Below, piece after piece: positions 43,289 through 50,513 of a stretch of DNA of 64,000 nt. This DNA comes from JBOHDX01 sp050700835 (GTDB taxonomy: Bacteria > Actinomycetota > Actinomycetes > Propionibacteriales > Nocardioidaceae). The stretch spans positions 25,460 through 89,459 of the forward strand of contig JBOHDX010000021.1 in assembly GCA_050700835.1 (NCBI GenBank). Direction: 5' to 3'. The translations under genes were made by a program, and so were the position numbers. Position 1 is the stretch's first letter. The number at the start of each line of letters is the position of its first letter. The notes below the pieces were generated by a model that was not told the DNA's origin, ran no database searches, and saw nothing but the letters and a program-made list of their open reading frames with translations.

Positions 43289-43606
43289 ATGGACACGGTG
43301 CTGCACGCGTTGGCCGACGAGAGCCGGCGAACGGTCCTGGAGATGCTTCGCGACCGGCCTGCCACTGCGGGCCAGATCGCGGACGCGCTCCCAATCGCGC
43401 GGCCCGGCGTCTCGCGACACCTGCGGGTGCTGCGGGAAGCCGGACTGGTCGACGTCCGCGCGGACGCACAGCGCCGGATCTACAGCCTTCGACCGGAGCC
43501 GCTGGCCGACGTCGACGCCTGGCTGGGCAACTACCGCGCGCTGTGGCAAGGCCGCCTCCGCGCACTGCACAACGAGATCGCTCGAGGAAAGAGGACCCGC
43601 TCATGA
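43289..43606 (+). CDS. ArsR family transcriptional regulator
   Basis: The 105-residue protein is a compact winged helix: MDTVLHALADESRRTVLEMLRDRPATAGQIADALPIARPGVSRHLRVLREAGLV. No cysteine metal site is present. This subgroup is usually coupled to an SRPBCC/AHSA1-domain gene, as here, where the two overlap (ATGA). The ATG lies right after the twin palindrome. Confidence 0.93.
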   Translation: MDTVLHALADESRRTVLEMLRDRPATAGQIADALPIARPGVSRHLRVLREAGLVDVRADAQRRIYSLRPEPLADVDAWLGNYRALWQGRLRALHNEIARGKRTRS

Positions 43607-44088
43607 ACATCATCGGCGCGATGCACGCACTCGACGAGACGCACGGAGCCGTCCGCGTGGAGGACGTCTACGAAACCGACATCGCCGACCTCTGGGATGC
43701 CTGTACGACGCCCGAGCGGCTCGCCCGCTGGATCGCCGAGGTCGAGGGCGACTTCCGTGAGGGTGGCACCATCCACGCCTCCTTCACGAGCACCTGGACC
43801 GGGCCGGGGCGCGTCGAGGTCTGCGACGCTCCGCAGCACCTGTTGCTCACCATGGACCTCGGCACCGACGACGAAGGCCAGATCGAGGCCTGGCTGACGG
43901 CGGAGGGGGTCAAGACCCGTCTCGTGGTCGAGGAGCGCGGGCTGCCGCTCGGCAACCTGTACTTCTACGGTGCCGGCTGGCAGGCGCACCTCGACGACCT
44001 CCGACGGTCGCTCGCCGGTGAGCCCTCCGCCTGGAAGGCGCGCTGGGACGAACTCACCCCAACCTACAAGGCAATGCCGGTCGGCTGA
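43603..44088 (+). CDS. SRPBCC/AHSA1 domain protein
   Basis: The 161-residue protein has the START-like fold of AHSA1 proteins: VRVEDVYETDIADLWDACTTPERLARWIAEVEGDFREGGTI and a C-terminal helix GAGWQAHLDDLRRSL. Such proteins bind hydrophobic ligands in a cavity, and their partner ArsR repressors may sense the same stress. The ligand is unknown. Its start overlaps the arsR-like stop. Confidence 0.9.
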   Translation: MNIIGAMHALDETHGAVRVEDVYETDIADLWDACTTPERLARWIAEVEGDFREGGTIHASFTSTWTGPGRVEVCDAPQHLLLTMDLGTDDEGQIEAWLTAEGVKTRLVVEERGLPLGNLYFYGAGWQAHLDDLRRSLAGEPSAWKARWDELTPTYKAMPVG

Positions 44089-44089
44089 G

Positions 44090-44310
44090 CTCGCCAAGGT
44101 CGCCCTCCACCTCGCCGACGGGGCGGACCTGGGCGGTGCCCTCGTCCGCGCCGTACTCATCAGCGCGCTCCGCTAGCGGAGCAGGCCCCAGCACTGGTCG
44201 AGCTGCACCTCGAGCTCCCGCAGGCGCTCGGGCTCCTCGCCGGGTTCGATCTCATGGCGGGTTCCGCCACCAGATCGCCGATCTGCTCGACGATCTCGCC
44301 TGCCTGCCAT
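44090..44310 (-). pseudogene. Decayed DUF2630 gene
   Basis: Three reading frames on the minus strand together give a DUF2630 protein. AGEIVEQIGDLVAE lies in one frame from about 44309, and RHEIEPGEEPERLRELEV followed by QLDQCWGLLR lies in a second. ADEYGADEGTAQVRPVGEVEG lies in a third, running to about 44093 next to the SRPBCC stop. A TAG at 44173-44175 cuts the second frame. At least two indels are needed. The family is about 80 residues, of unknown function. Confidence 0.75.
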
Positions 44311-44402
44311 GGGTCACCCCGCCGCCGGGCTCCGGAGTCCTGCACTGGACCTGGATGGATAGGGAGTGTGCCGCCAGCGAGAGTCACTCCTCGCTAGAGA
44401 CG

Positions 44403-44438
44403 CTATATCGATAAAACGGTAAACCTATATATCGATAA
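44403..44438. promoter_or_regulatory. Paired AT-rich palindromes, possible orphan operator
   Basis: CTATATCGATAA (44403-44414) and CTATATATCGATAA (44425-44438) each hold the palindrome TATCGATA, with centres 24 bases apart. The AT-rich block stands out in the GC-rich surroundings. It lies about 95 bases upstream of the DUF2630 relic and 28 bases beyond the parB stop. PadR- or TetR-type repressors use such sites, but no cognate gene is adjacent. Confidence 0.45.
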
Positions 44439-44466
44439 GCCGCTTTGTCCCTTGATCGGCTTGACG

Positions 44467-45417
44467 CTAGGTCGCGTTGTCGGCCCTCACCGGGTCCATC
44501 AGCGTCACGATCCGCTCGAGATCCTCCAGCGACGCGTACTCAACGACGATCCGTCCCTTGCTCTTGCCCAGCGTCACCTTGACCCGAGTCTCGAACCGGT
44601 CGGACAGCCGAGCCGCCAGATCTGCCAGCCGAGGGGCGGTGACGCTCCCCGCCCGCCGCCGCGCGGACCGCCCCGCCCCGTCGGCGTCGGGCAGGGCGAC
44701 CATCTCCTCCAGGGCGCGCACCGACAGGCCCTCGGCGACCACCCGGGCCGCCAGCCTGTCCTGGACGGCCGCGTCCTCCACCGAGACCAAAGAGCGAGCG
44801 TGCCCGGCGCTGAGGACGCCGGCCGCCACCCGGCGCTGGACCGCCGGGGATAGCCGCAGCAGCCGGAGCGTGTTGCTGATCTGGGGCCGGGAACGGCCGA
44901 TCCTGGCCGCCAGCTCGTCGTGGGTGCAGCTGAAGTCGTCCAGCAGCTGTTGGTACGCGGCGGCCTCCTCCAAGGGGTTCAGCTGGGCCCGGTGCAGGTT
45001 CTCCAGCAGTGCGTCGCGCAGCAGGTCCTGGTCCTGCGTCTCGCGGACGATGGCCGGGATGCTCGCGAGTCCCGCGGCAGCCGTGGCCCGCCAGCGACGC
45101 TCACCCATGACAATCTCGAAGGCGCCCTCGCCCAGCGGGCGTACGACGATCGGCTGCAGCAGGCCAATCTCGGCGATGGACTGGGTCAGCTCCTCCATCG
45201 CGTCGCCGTCGAACACCTCACGGGGCTGACGCGGGTTGGGCGTGACCGCGTCGACCGGAATCTCGGCGAAGTACGCCCCGCCGGCAGCGATCGCAGCCGG
45301 CTGCGGATGCTCGCCGGACTCAGTCGCGTCCGGCGCGGTGTCGGGTAGGTCCTCGTGGACCGGTGCCGACGGGATCAGCGCTCCGAGCCCGCGTCCCAGC
45401 CCTCGCCGTGTGCTCAT
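44467..45417 (-). CDS. parB: Chromosome-partitioning protein ParB
   Basis: The 316-residue protein starts MSTRRGLGRGLGALIP. It has the ParB/Srx CTP-binding core (IPVDAVTPNPRQPREVF, IVMGERRWRATAAAG) and the KorB-like HTH (SCTHDELAARIGRSRPQISNTLRLLRL). A C-terminal dimerisation domain follows. It loads on parS as a CTP-driven clamp and works with ParA to segregate origins. The ATG overlaps the parA stop. Two parS cores lie 1-2 kb upstream. Confidence 0.97.
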   Translation of the reverse strand: MSTRRGLGRGLGALIPSAPVHEDLPDTAPDATESGEHPQPAAIAAGGAYFAEIPVDAVTPNPRQPREVFDGDAMEELTQSIAEIGLLQPIVVRPLGEGAFEIVMGERRWRATAAAGLASIPAIVRETQDQDLLRDALLENLHRAQLNPLEEAAAYQQLLDDFSCTHDELAARIGRSRPQISNTLRLLRLSPAVQRRVAAGVLSAGHARSLVSVEDAAVQDRLAARVVAEGLSVRALEEMVALPDADGAGRSARRRAGSVTAPRLADLAARLSDRFETRVKVTLGKSKGRIVVEYASLEDLERIVTLMDPVRADNAT

Positions 45418-46691
45418 CTGGCCTCCTGCTCATCCCCGGTCCGAGTGGGCCGGACGGCGGAACCGATCTCTCTCGCCGCCTCGAGGTACGACAGGGCACC
45501 GGGCGAGCTCGGGTCGTACGTCATCACCGTCTGCTGGTAGCTCGGTGCCTCTGAGATGCGCACGGACCGTGGGATCGCCGTCTTCAACACCTGGTCTCCG
45601 AAGTGCCGGCGGACCTCGTCGGCCACGCCCGCGGACAGTCTGGTGCGCGCGTCGTGCATCGTGAGCAGGATCGTCGACACCTCGAGGTCGGGATTGAGGT
45701 GCGCCTTGATCAGGTCGACGTTCCGGATCAGCTGTCCCACGCCCTCGAGGGCGTAGTACTCGCATTGGATCGGGATCAGCATCTCGCGGCCGGCGACCAG
45801 CGCATTCACGGTCAGCAGCCCCAGAGACGGCGGGCAGTCGATGAACACGTAGTCGACCTGCTCCTCGGTGTCCGCACGGGTGGCCAGGTAGGCATCTAGC
45901 GCCTTCTTCAACCGGGACTCCCGGGCCACCAGCGACACCAGTTCGATCTCGGCGCCAGCGAGGTCGATGGTCGAGGGCACCACGTCGACGCGGGGGAGAT
46001 CCGCCGCGGGTTTGATCAGCTCGGCCAGGTCGGCGCCCTCGACGAGCCCTTCGTAGGCACCCGGCGTTCCCTCCGGGTGCTCGACTCCGAGAGCGGTCGA
46101 GGCATTGCCTTGAGGATCCAGATCGATCACCAGCACACGCTGACCGTGCTGGGCCAGCGCGGCGGCCACGTTCACCACGGTGGTCGTCTTGCCGACGCCA
46201 CCCTTCTGGTTCGCCACCACGAACACGCGGGTGTGTCGCGGCCGGGGCAGGGGCACCTGCGACCGGCTCATCGAAGCTCTCAGCACGTCGTGTGCGGTCA
46301 CGGCGGCCAGTGGCGTGCCAGCGTGCTGTTCGGCCGATGGCCCGGCGACGTACTCCCCGACCGTCGGGTACGCCCGGGTGCCGGGCGCAGGTGCGGGACC
46401 GAAACGGCCTGGCTCCCCGCCCCGGCTGGTGGCCGCTGCGCCGTCCACGGAGGCAGGCTCGCCGTCCCCAGAGCGCGCCGCCGCCGTGGTTTCACGTGAA
46501 ACATGGCCAGGATCGGGCAGCTCTGCGGCGCGACGCGGCCACCCAAGGCCCGATGCAGTGCCTACAGCTGGGCCGACCGCGGGGCCGACCGCGGGGCCGA
46601 CCGCGGGGCCCGACCCAGGGTCGTCAGGAACGCTGGCGACCGGCCCCGGCCAGCCCAGGCCCGGCGTGACGTGGTGCCCGTGCAGTGTCAC
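45414..46691 (-). CDS. parA: Chromosome-partitioning ATPase ParA
   Basis: The C-terminal 285 residues are a ParA/MinD ATPase: VFVVANQKGGVGKTTTVVNVAAAL (deviant Walker A), VLVIDLDPQGNAS and FIDCPPSLGLLTVNAL. The first 140 residues are low-complexity and disordered-looking, with four PAVG repeats and the peptide VSRET encoded by a parS site. GTG 46691 is favoured because it overlaps the rsmG stop (GTGA) and follows GAGAGGGG. A shorter form from ATG 46271 would begin just before the ATPase core. Confidence 0.96.
   Translation of the reverse strand: MTLHGHHVTPGLGWPGPVASVPDDPGSGPAVGPAVGPAVGPAVGTASGLGWPRRAAELPDPGHVSRETTAAARSGDGEPASVDGAAATSRGGEPGRFGPAPAPGTRAYPTVGEYVAGPSAEQHAGTPLAAVTAHDVLRASMSRSQVPLPRPRHTRVFVVANQKGGVGKTTTVVNVAAALAQHGQRVLVIDLDPQGNASTALGVEHPEGTPGAYEGLVEGADLAELIKPAADLPRVDVVPSTIDLAGAEIELVSLVARESRLKKALDAYLATRADTEEQVDYVFIDCPPSLGLLTVNALVAGREMLIPIQCEYYALEGVGQLIRNVDLIKAHLNPDLEVSTILLTMHDARTRLSAGVADEVRRHFGDQVLKTAIPRSVRISEAPSYQQTVMTYDPSSPGALSYLEAAREIGSAVRPTRTGDEQEAR
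46489..46502. promoter_or_regulatory. parS site inside parA 5' coding region
   Basis: GTTTCACGTGAAAC is a perfect 14-base palindrome identical to the parS core bound by ParB. On the minus strand it encodes Val-Ser-Arg-Glu-Thr in the ParA N-terminal extension. Confidence 0.93.
46571..46610. repeat. 12-bp in-frame tandem repeat in parA
   Basis: GGCCGACCGCGG is repeated three times perfectly with a partial fourth copy. It encodes the PAVG repeats in the disordered N-terminal part of ParA. Confidence 0.9.
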
Positions 46692-47383
46692 GTCGTCCCC
46701 TCTCCGTCGGCCGCCGGAGTCGTCGGGCGAGGGCTCTCGGATCTCCGCTGCAGGGACACCACCCGCACGGGCGTGGCCAACCGACCCTCACCGTACGTCC
46801 TGACCTCCGCATGTGTCGCGCCAGCCCGCCGGAGAGTCGCCTGTGCGTCAGAAAGCTCCTGCGCCGCCGATTCGCCCTTCATGGCCAGCAGCCAGCCCCC
46901 GGGGCGTACCAGCGGGAGACACCAGCCTGCCAGCCGGTCCAGCGGAGCCACTGCTCGGGCCGTCACCACGTCGAACGACCGGTGGCCGGCCAGGTCTTCG
47001 GCGCGCGCCCGCAGCACCTCCACGCGCTCCAGGTGCAGTGCGGCCACCGCCTCGGCCAAGAAGGTGAACCGCCGGAGCAACGGCTCGATCAACGTGACGG
47101 ACAAGTCGGGTCGAGCCATCGCCCACACCAGCCCCGGCAGCCCGGCCCCGCTGCCGACGTCGGCAACGTCGGCTCCCGCGGGTACATCCGCAACGGCCAC
47201 TGCGCAGTTCAGGAGGTGCCGCTCCCACACACCTGGGGCCTCCCGGGGGCCGAGCAGACCGCGCTCCACGCCGACGGTCACCAACAGCCCGGCGTACTCG
47301 ATCACCGCGCCCAGGCGAGTCGAAAACACCTCCGCGGCCCAGGCGGGCGGCGGAGGTGTTTCACGTGAAACGGCGGGAGTCAC
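46688..47383 (-). CDS. rsmG: 16S rRNA (guanine527-N7)-methyltransferase RsmG
   Basis: The 231-residue protein has the GidB core: APGVWERHLLNCAVAV, VADVGSGAGLPGLVWAMARPDLSVTLIEPLLRR and VVTARAVAPLDRLAGWCLPLVRPGGWLLAMKG. It methylates G527 of 16S rRNA; its loss gives low-level streptomycin resistance in other bacteria. The N-terminal VSRET is encoded by the second parS. GTG 47383 overlaps the jag stop, and its own stop overlaps parA. Confidence 0.96.
   Translation of the reverse strand: MTPAVSRETPPPPAWAAEVFSTRLGAVIEYAGLLVTVGVERGLLGPREAPGVWERHLLNCAVAVADVPAGADVADVGSGAGLPGLVWAMARPDLSVTLIEPLLRRFTFLAEAVAALHLERVEVLRARAEDLAGHRSFDVVTARAVAPLDRLAGWCLPLVRPGGWLLAMKGESAAQELSDAQATLRRAGATHAEVRTYGEGRLATPVRVVSLQRRSESPRPTTPAADGEGTT
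47358..47371. promoter_or_regulatory. parS site inside rsmG 5' coding region
   Basis: This is a second perfect GTTTCACGTGAAAC palindrome, preceded by T as in the longer consensus. It starts about four codons into rsmG and encodes VSRET there. The two parS cores are about 870 bases apart. Confidence 0.95.
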
Positions 47384-48054
47384 GATCCAGGGGCGATGAC
47401 GACCCGGCGCTGGGGCTCTTCTCCGATCGACGAGCTGCTCAGACCGGCGTCGGCGACGGCGTCGTGGACCACCTTGCGCTCGAACGGCGTCATCGCCTCC
47501 AATGTCACCTTCTCGCCGGACGAGCGCACAGACTCCACGGTCGTCCGGGTCAGCTCGATCAACTCGCGCTTTCGGGCCGCGCGGTGCCCGGCAATGTCCA
47601 ACATCAACCGGCTCCGCTCCCCGGTCTCGCGGTACACCGCCAGCCGGGTCAGCTCCTGCAGGGCCTCCAGCACCTTCCCCTCGGGGCCGACCAGCTGACC
47701 GAGGTCCCCGCCCACGATCGACACCGCGGCCCGCTCGCCCTCGATGTCCATGTCGATGTCGCCGTCGAGGTCGGCGATGTCCAGCAATCCCTCGAGGAAG
47801 TCGGCGGCGATGTCGCCCTCCTCCTCCAGTTCCTTGACCTGCGCTGCCCGGCGAGAACCCGGCGCCGGCTCGTGCAGCTCTTGGCCGCCCTCTCCGTCGT
47901 CTGCACCCTCTGCAACGTCAGCATGGGTCGACGCCTCGTCGCCGTCCACCTGCTGGTCGGACGCAGGCGCTGGGCCGTCAGTCGCTGCAGCGGGCGCGGC
48001 GGGGACCTCCACGTCGGGCGCCTGCGTTGGCTCGGTCTGGCTGTCTGCGCTCAC
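47380..48054 (-). CDS. jag: Jag/KhpB-type RNA-binding protein (KH and R3H domains)
   Basis: The 224-residue protein has an acidic, Ala/Pro-rich N-terminal 75 residues. A KH-like domain follows (IVGGDLGQLVGPEGKVLEALQELTRLAV) and then an R3H domain (AMTPFERKVVHDAVADA and RRVVIAP). Jag/KhpB binds RNA and is linked to cell-wall growth. It lies between yidC and rsmG as in most Gram-positive origins. Confidence 0.93.
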   Translation of the reverse strand: MSADSQTEPTQAPDVEVPAAPAAATDGPAPASDQQVDGDEASTHADVAEGADDGEGGQELHEPAPGSRRAAQVKELEEEGDIAADFLEGLLDIADLDGDIDMDIEGERAAVSIVGGDLGQLVGPEGKVLEALQELTRLAVYRETGERSRLMLDIAGHRAARKRELIELTRTTVESVRSSGEKVTLEAMTPFERKVVHDAVADAGLSSSSIGEEPQRRVVIAPGS

Positions 48055-48141
48055 GGGTCTCTCCTCCGGACATGCGGCCGCAACGGCCGACGTCGGCGGG
48101 GACGGGCTCGGCCGTCGCCCGCCAGGGCTTGGGTTGTAGCC

Positions 48142-49290
48142 CTAGCGGCCGCTCGGGCGCCGCTGGGGCTTCTTCTTCTTCGGCTGGGGTCGTTGCTTGC
48201 GAGGTTTGCCGTTGGCCGCGGTGTTGCCCGATCCGGGGGCGCCATCCTGCTGGGCCGGAGGCGTCTCGTCCGCGCCGGCGCCCCCGTCCGCGCCCGGTAG
48301 ACCGTCCGCACTCTCCTCCTCCGCACCAGCCGACGCCTCGACGGCGCCGGGCTTCGGGGCGGCGCCGGAGCGCCGCTGGGCCCTCGTCTGCTTCTTCGGC
48401 TGGACCCGCGGCTTGTCCAGACGGACCGGTTCGTCACCGGCGCCACCGTCGGGCTCGACGGTGGGCGTACGGCCGTGCCGGAGGTCACGCACGCGCTTGG
48501 CCTCGAAGGCGGGGGTGCCGGGTGCCGGGTTGTTGCGGATGACGTAAAACTGCTGGCTCATCGTCCACAGGTTCGACGTCGTCCAGTACAGCAGCACGCC
48601 CACCGGGAACGCGATCCCGCCGACCGCGAAGACGACCGGCAGGACGTACAGCAGCATCTTCTGCTGCTGCGCGTAGGGTCCGCTGAGCGCGTCCTTCGGC
48701 ATGTTCTTGCGCATCAGCTGACGCTGGGTCAAGAACGTCGTTGCCGTCATGAGCACGACCAGGAACGCGGTCAGGATCCGGACGTTGATCGACGTCGCGC
48801 CGTTGAACGTGTCGGAGATCTGAGCCCCAAAGATCGACGCGTGGTGTAGCAGGGTCGCGTCGTGCAGCGACAGCACGCCCTTCGGCTCGTCGTGCACCGC
48901 GTGGTTGATCATCCGGAACAGCGCGAAGAAGATCGGCGCCTGCAGCAGCAGTGGCAGGCAGGAAGCGAACGGGTTCGTCCCCGACTCCTTGTAGAGCTTC
49001 ATCGTCTCCTGGGTGAGATGCTCCCGGTCGTGGCCGTACTTCTTCTGCAGCTCCTTGACCTTCGGCTGGAGCAGCTGCATGTTGCGGCTCGCCTTGATCT
49101 GCCGGACGAACAGCGGGATCAGTGCCGCGCGAATGGTCACGGTCAGCCCGATGATCGACAGCGCCCAGGTCCATCCCGAGCCGGAACCGAACACCTGCTC
49201 GAAGATGAAGTGCCAGAAGATCAGGATCGACGACGTCAAGTAGTACAGCGGCGTCATGATCGCGGTGCCGACGGTGGAGAGGAAGCCCAT
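48142..49290 (-). CDS. yidC: Membrane protein insertase YidC
   Basis: The 382-residue protein has the Oxa1/YidC core of about five membrane segments: SILIFWHFIFEQVFG, VKELQKKYGHDREHLTQETMKLYKES, PLLLQAPIFFALFRMI and GVLLYWTTSNLWTMSQQF. A conserved positive residue (RAALIPLFVRQIK) faces the hydrophilic groove. The last 120 residues are charged and end KKKKPQRRPSGR, a ribosome-binding type tail. It inserts membrane proteins alone or with SecYEG. The ATG directly follows the yidD region on the same strand. Confidence 0.96.
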   Translation of the reverse strand: MGFLSTVGTAIMTPLYYLTSSILIFWHFIFEQVFGSGSGWTWALSIIGLTVTIRAALIPLFVRQIKASRNMQLLQPKVKELQKKYGHDREHLTQETMKLYKESGTNPFASCLPLLLQAPIFFALFRMINHAVHDEPKGVLSLHDATLLHHASIFGAQISDTFNGATSINVRILTAFLVVLMTATTFLTQRQLMRKNMPKDALSGPYAQQQKMLLYVLPVVFAVGGIAFPVGVLLYWTTSNLWTMSQQFYVIRNNPAPGTPAFEAKRVRDLRHGRTPTVEPDGGAGDEPVRLDKPRVQPKKQTRAQRRSGAAPKPGAVEASAGAEEESADGLPGADGGAGADETPPAQQDGAPGSGNTAANGKPRKQRPQPKKKKPQRRPSGR

Positions 49291-49551
49291 TCATGCTCCT
49301 TGGTGCGGCGCCGTGGCGGACACGGAACGGCCGCGTGGGGACGAAGGCACGGGATCGTAGCCACCCGCGGCCCACGGGTGACACCGTGCCAGGCGCCGAA
49401 CGCCCAGCCAGGTGCCGCGGATCGCGCCGTGCTCGGTGATCGCCTCGAGGGCGTAGGCCGAGCAGGACGGGTGATAGCGACAGACCTGGCCGTACAACGG
49501 GCTGATCAAGGCGCGGTACGCCTTGAGGAACCAGATCATCGGATACTTCAT
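49291..49551 (-). CDS. yidD: Membrane protein insertion efficiency factor YidD
   Basis: The 86-residue protein has the YidD signature WFLKAYRALISPLYGQVCRYHPSCSAYALEAITEHG, with the conserved Cys pair and HPWAAGGYDPVP. It assists YidC. Its ATG overlaps the rnpA stop, and its TGA is immediately before the yidC ATG, so rnpA, yidD and yidC are coupled. Confidence 0.95.
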   Translation of the reverse strand: MKYPMIWFLKAYRALISPLYGQVCRYHPSCSAYALEAITEHGAIRGTWLGVRRLARCHPWAAGGYDPVPSSPRGRSVSATAPHQGA

Positions 49552-49940
49552 CGCGCCGGTCCCAGGGTACGCATCAGGCCCCGGTCGAGGTCACGGCCGA
49601 GCTCGACCGAGGTGGCCACCGCCGATGCGGGCAACGCCCGCACCACCAGCCGGGTGCCCGCGGGCAAGGCGGCCAGGCGGTCGCGCATCAGGTGCCGCAG
49701 GCGGCGGCGTACGCGATTGCGCGTCACCGCGGGACCGACGGCAGCACTCACCACAAAGCCCACTCGCACAGGGCCGTCCGCAGGGCCGTCCGCAGGGCCG
49801 TCCGCAGGGGCGGCCGAAGCGGGGTCGCCGGAAGGCGCGGCTGCGTGGAGGACGAGCGTGCGCGTGCCGGTACGGCGGCCGCGTCGCGATGTGTCACGCA
49901 GCTCGCGTCCGGAGTGGAGTCGGTGCGGAGCTGGCAGCAC
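49548..49940 (-). CDS. rnpA: Ribonuclease P protein component
   Basis: The 130-residue protein begins MLPAPHRLHSGRELRD and contains the RNase P motif RNRVRRRLRHLMRDR. It helps the RNA subunit cleave tRNA 5' leaders. A low-complexity insert with PADG repeats sits just before the central strand VRVGFVVSAAVG, encoded by a 12-bp tandem repeat. GTG 49940 gives the family start. Confidence 0.96.
   Translation of the reverse strand: MLPAPHRLHSGRELRDTSRRGRRTGTRTLVLHAAAPSGDPASAAPADGPADGPADGPVRVGFVVSAAVGPAVTRNRVRRRLRHLMRDRLAALPAGTRLVVRALPASAVATSVELGRDLDRGLMRTLGPAR
49769..49808. repeat. 12-bp in-frame tandem repeat in rnpA
   Basis: CAGGGCCGTCCG occurs three times perfectly with a partial fourth copy. 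It encodes PADG repeats in a loop of RnpA. Confidence 0.9.
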
Positions 49941-49960
49941 GAGCCTGGTGCCGACCGGGC

Positions 49961-50098
49961 TCAGGCAGCCAGGCGCTGGCGGCCCTTGCGGCGGCGGGAC
50001 GCCAGGATCGACCGACCGGCGCGGGTCCGCATCCGCAGACGGAAGCCGTGCGTCTTATGACGGCGGCGGTTGTTCGGCTGGAACGTGCGCTTGCTCAC
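49961..50098 (-). CDS. rpmH: 50S ribosomal protein bL34
   Basis: The 45-residue protein MSKRTFQPNNRRRHKTHGF onward is a complete bL34, ending RRRKGRQRLAA. The GTG start at 50098 was set by homology; the open frame runs further upstream. It is divergent from dnaA, as is typical at actinobacterial origins, and precedes rnpA by 20 bases. Confidence 0.97.
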   Translation of the reverse strand: MSKRTFQPNNRRRHKTHGFRLRMRTRAGRSILASRRRKGRQRLAA

Positions 50099-50332
50099 CG
50101 GAGAACTCCCAGATCCATGTTGATGACGCGGACAATGTGCAGAGAGCGCCGGCGGGCAAGAGGGCCCACCGGCTTCGACTGCCACCGCCCACCCGCGGCC
50201 ATCGACTCGAGGCACAGCGCCTCGAGCACAGATCCGTGGGCATGCGGCAGGTGTCGACACCAGTCCGACCCGACCACGGTACGGCGTGCTTGTCGACACG
50301 GTCAAACCGGCAGTCGCCCGGATTCGACTGCC

Positions 50333-50479
50333 TGTGGACAATCGCTTGATGCGACGGCGCAAGGGTTGTTAGCGTCGCCCCCGGCAACTACCACTTCTCC
50401 GTACCTCTCGGCCCCGCTTCCCCGGGTGAACGATCCCGACGATCGCTGATTCACAGCCTGTGGATAACCGTGTGGACAC
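50333..50479 (+). promoter_or_regulatory. dnaA promoter with DnaA boxes
   Basis: TGTGGACAA (50333-50341) and TGTGGATAA (50459-50467) are perfect inverse DnaA boxes, and TGTGGACAC (50471-50479) has one mismatch. Between them TTGATG (50346) and TAGCGT (50370) form a vegetative -35/-10 pair with an 18-base spacer. The first box touches the -35, which fits DnaA autorepression. The rest of the 415-base rpmH-dnaA gap also holds the palindrome GGTGTCGACACC (50250-50261). Confidence 0.75.
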
Positions 50480-50513
50480 AACTGCCCCCAGCGCGGGCCA
50501 GGAAGGCAAAGCG

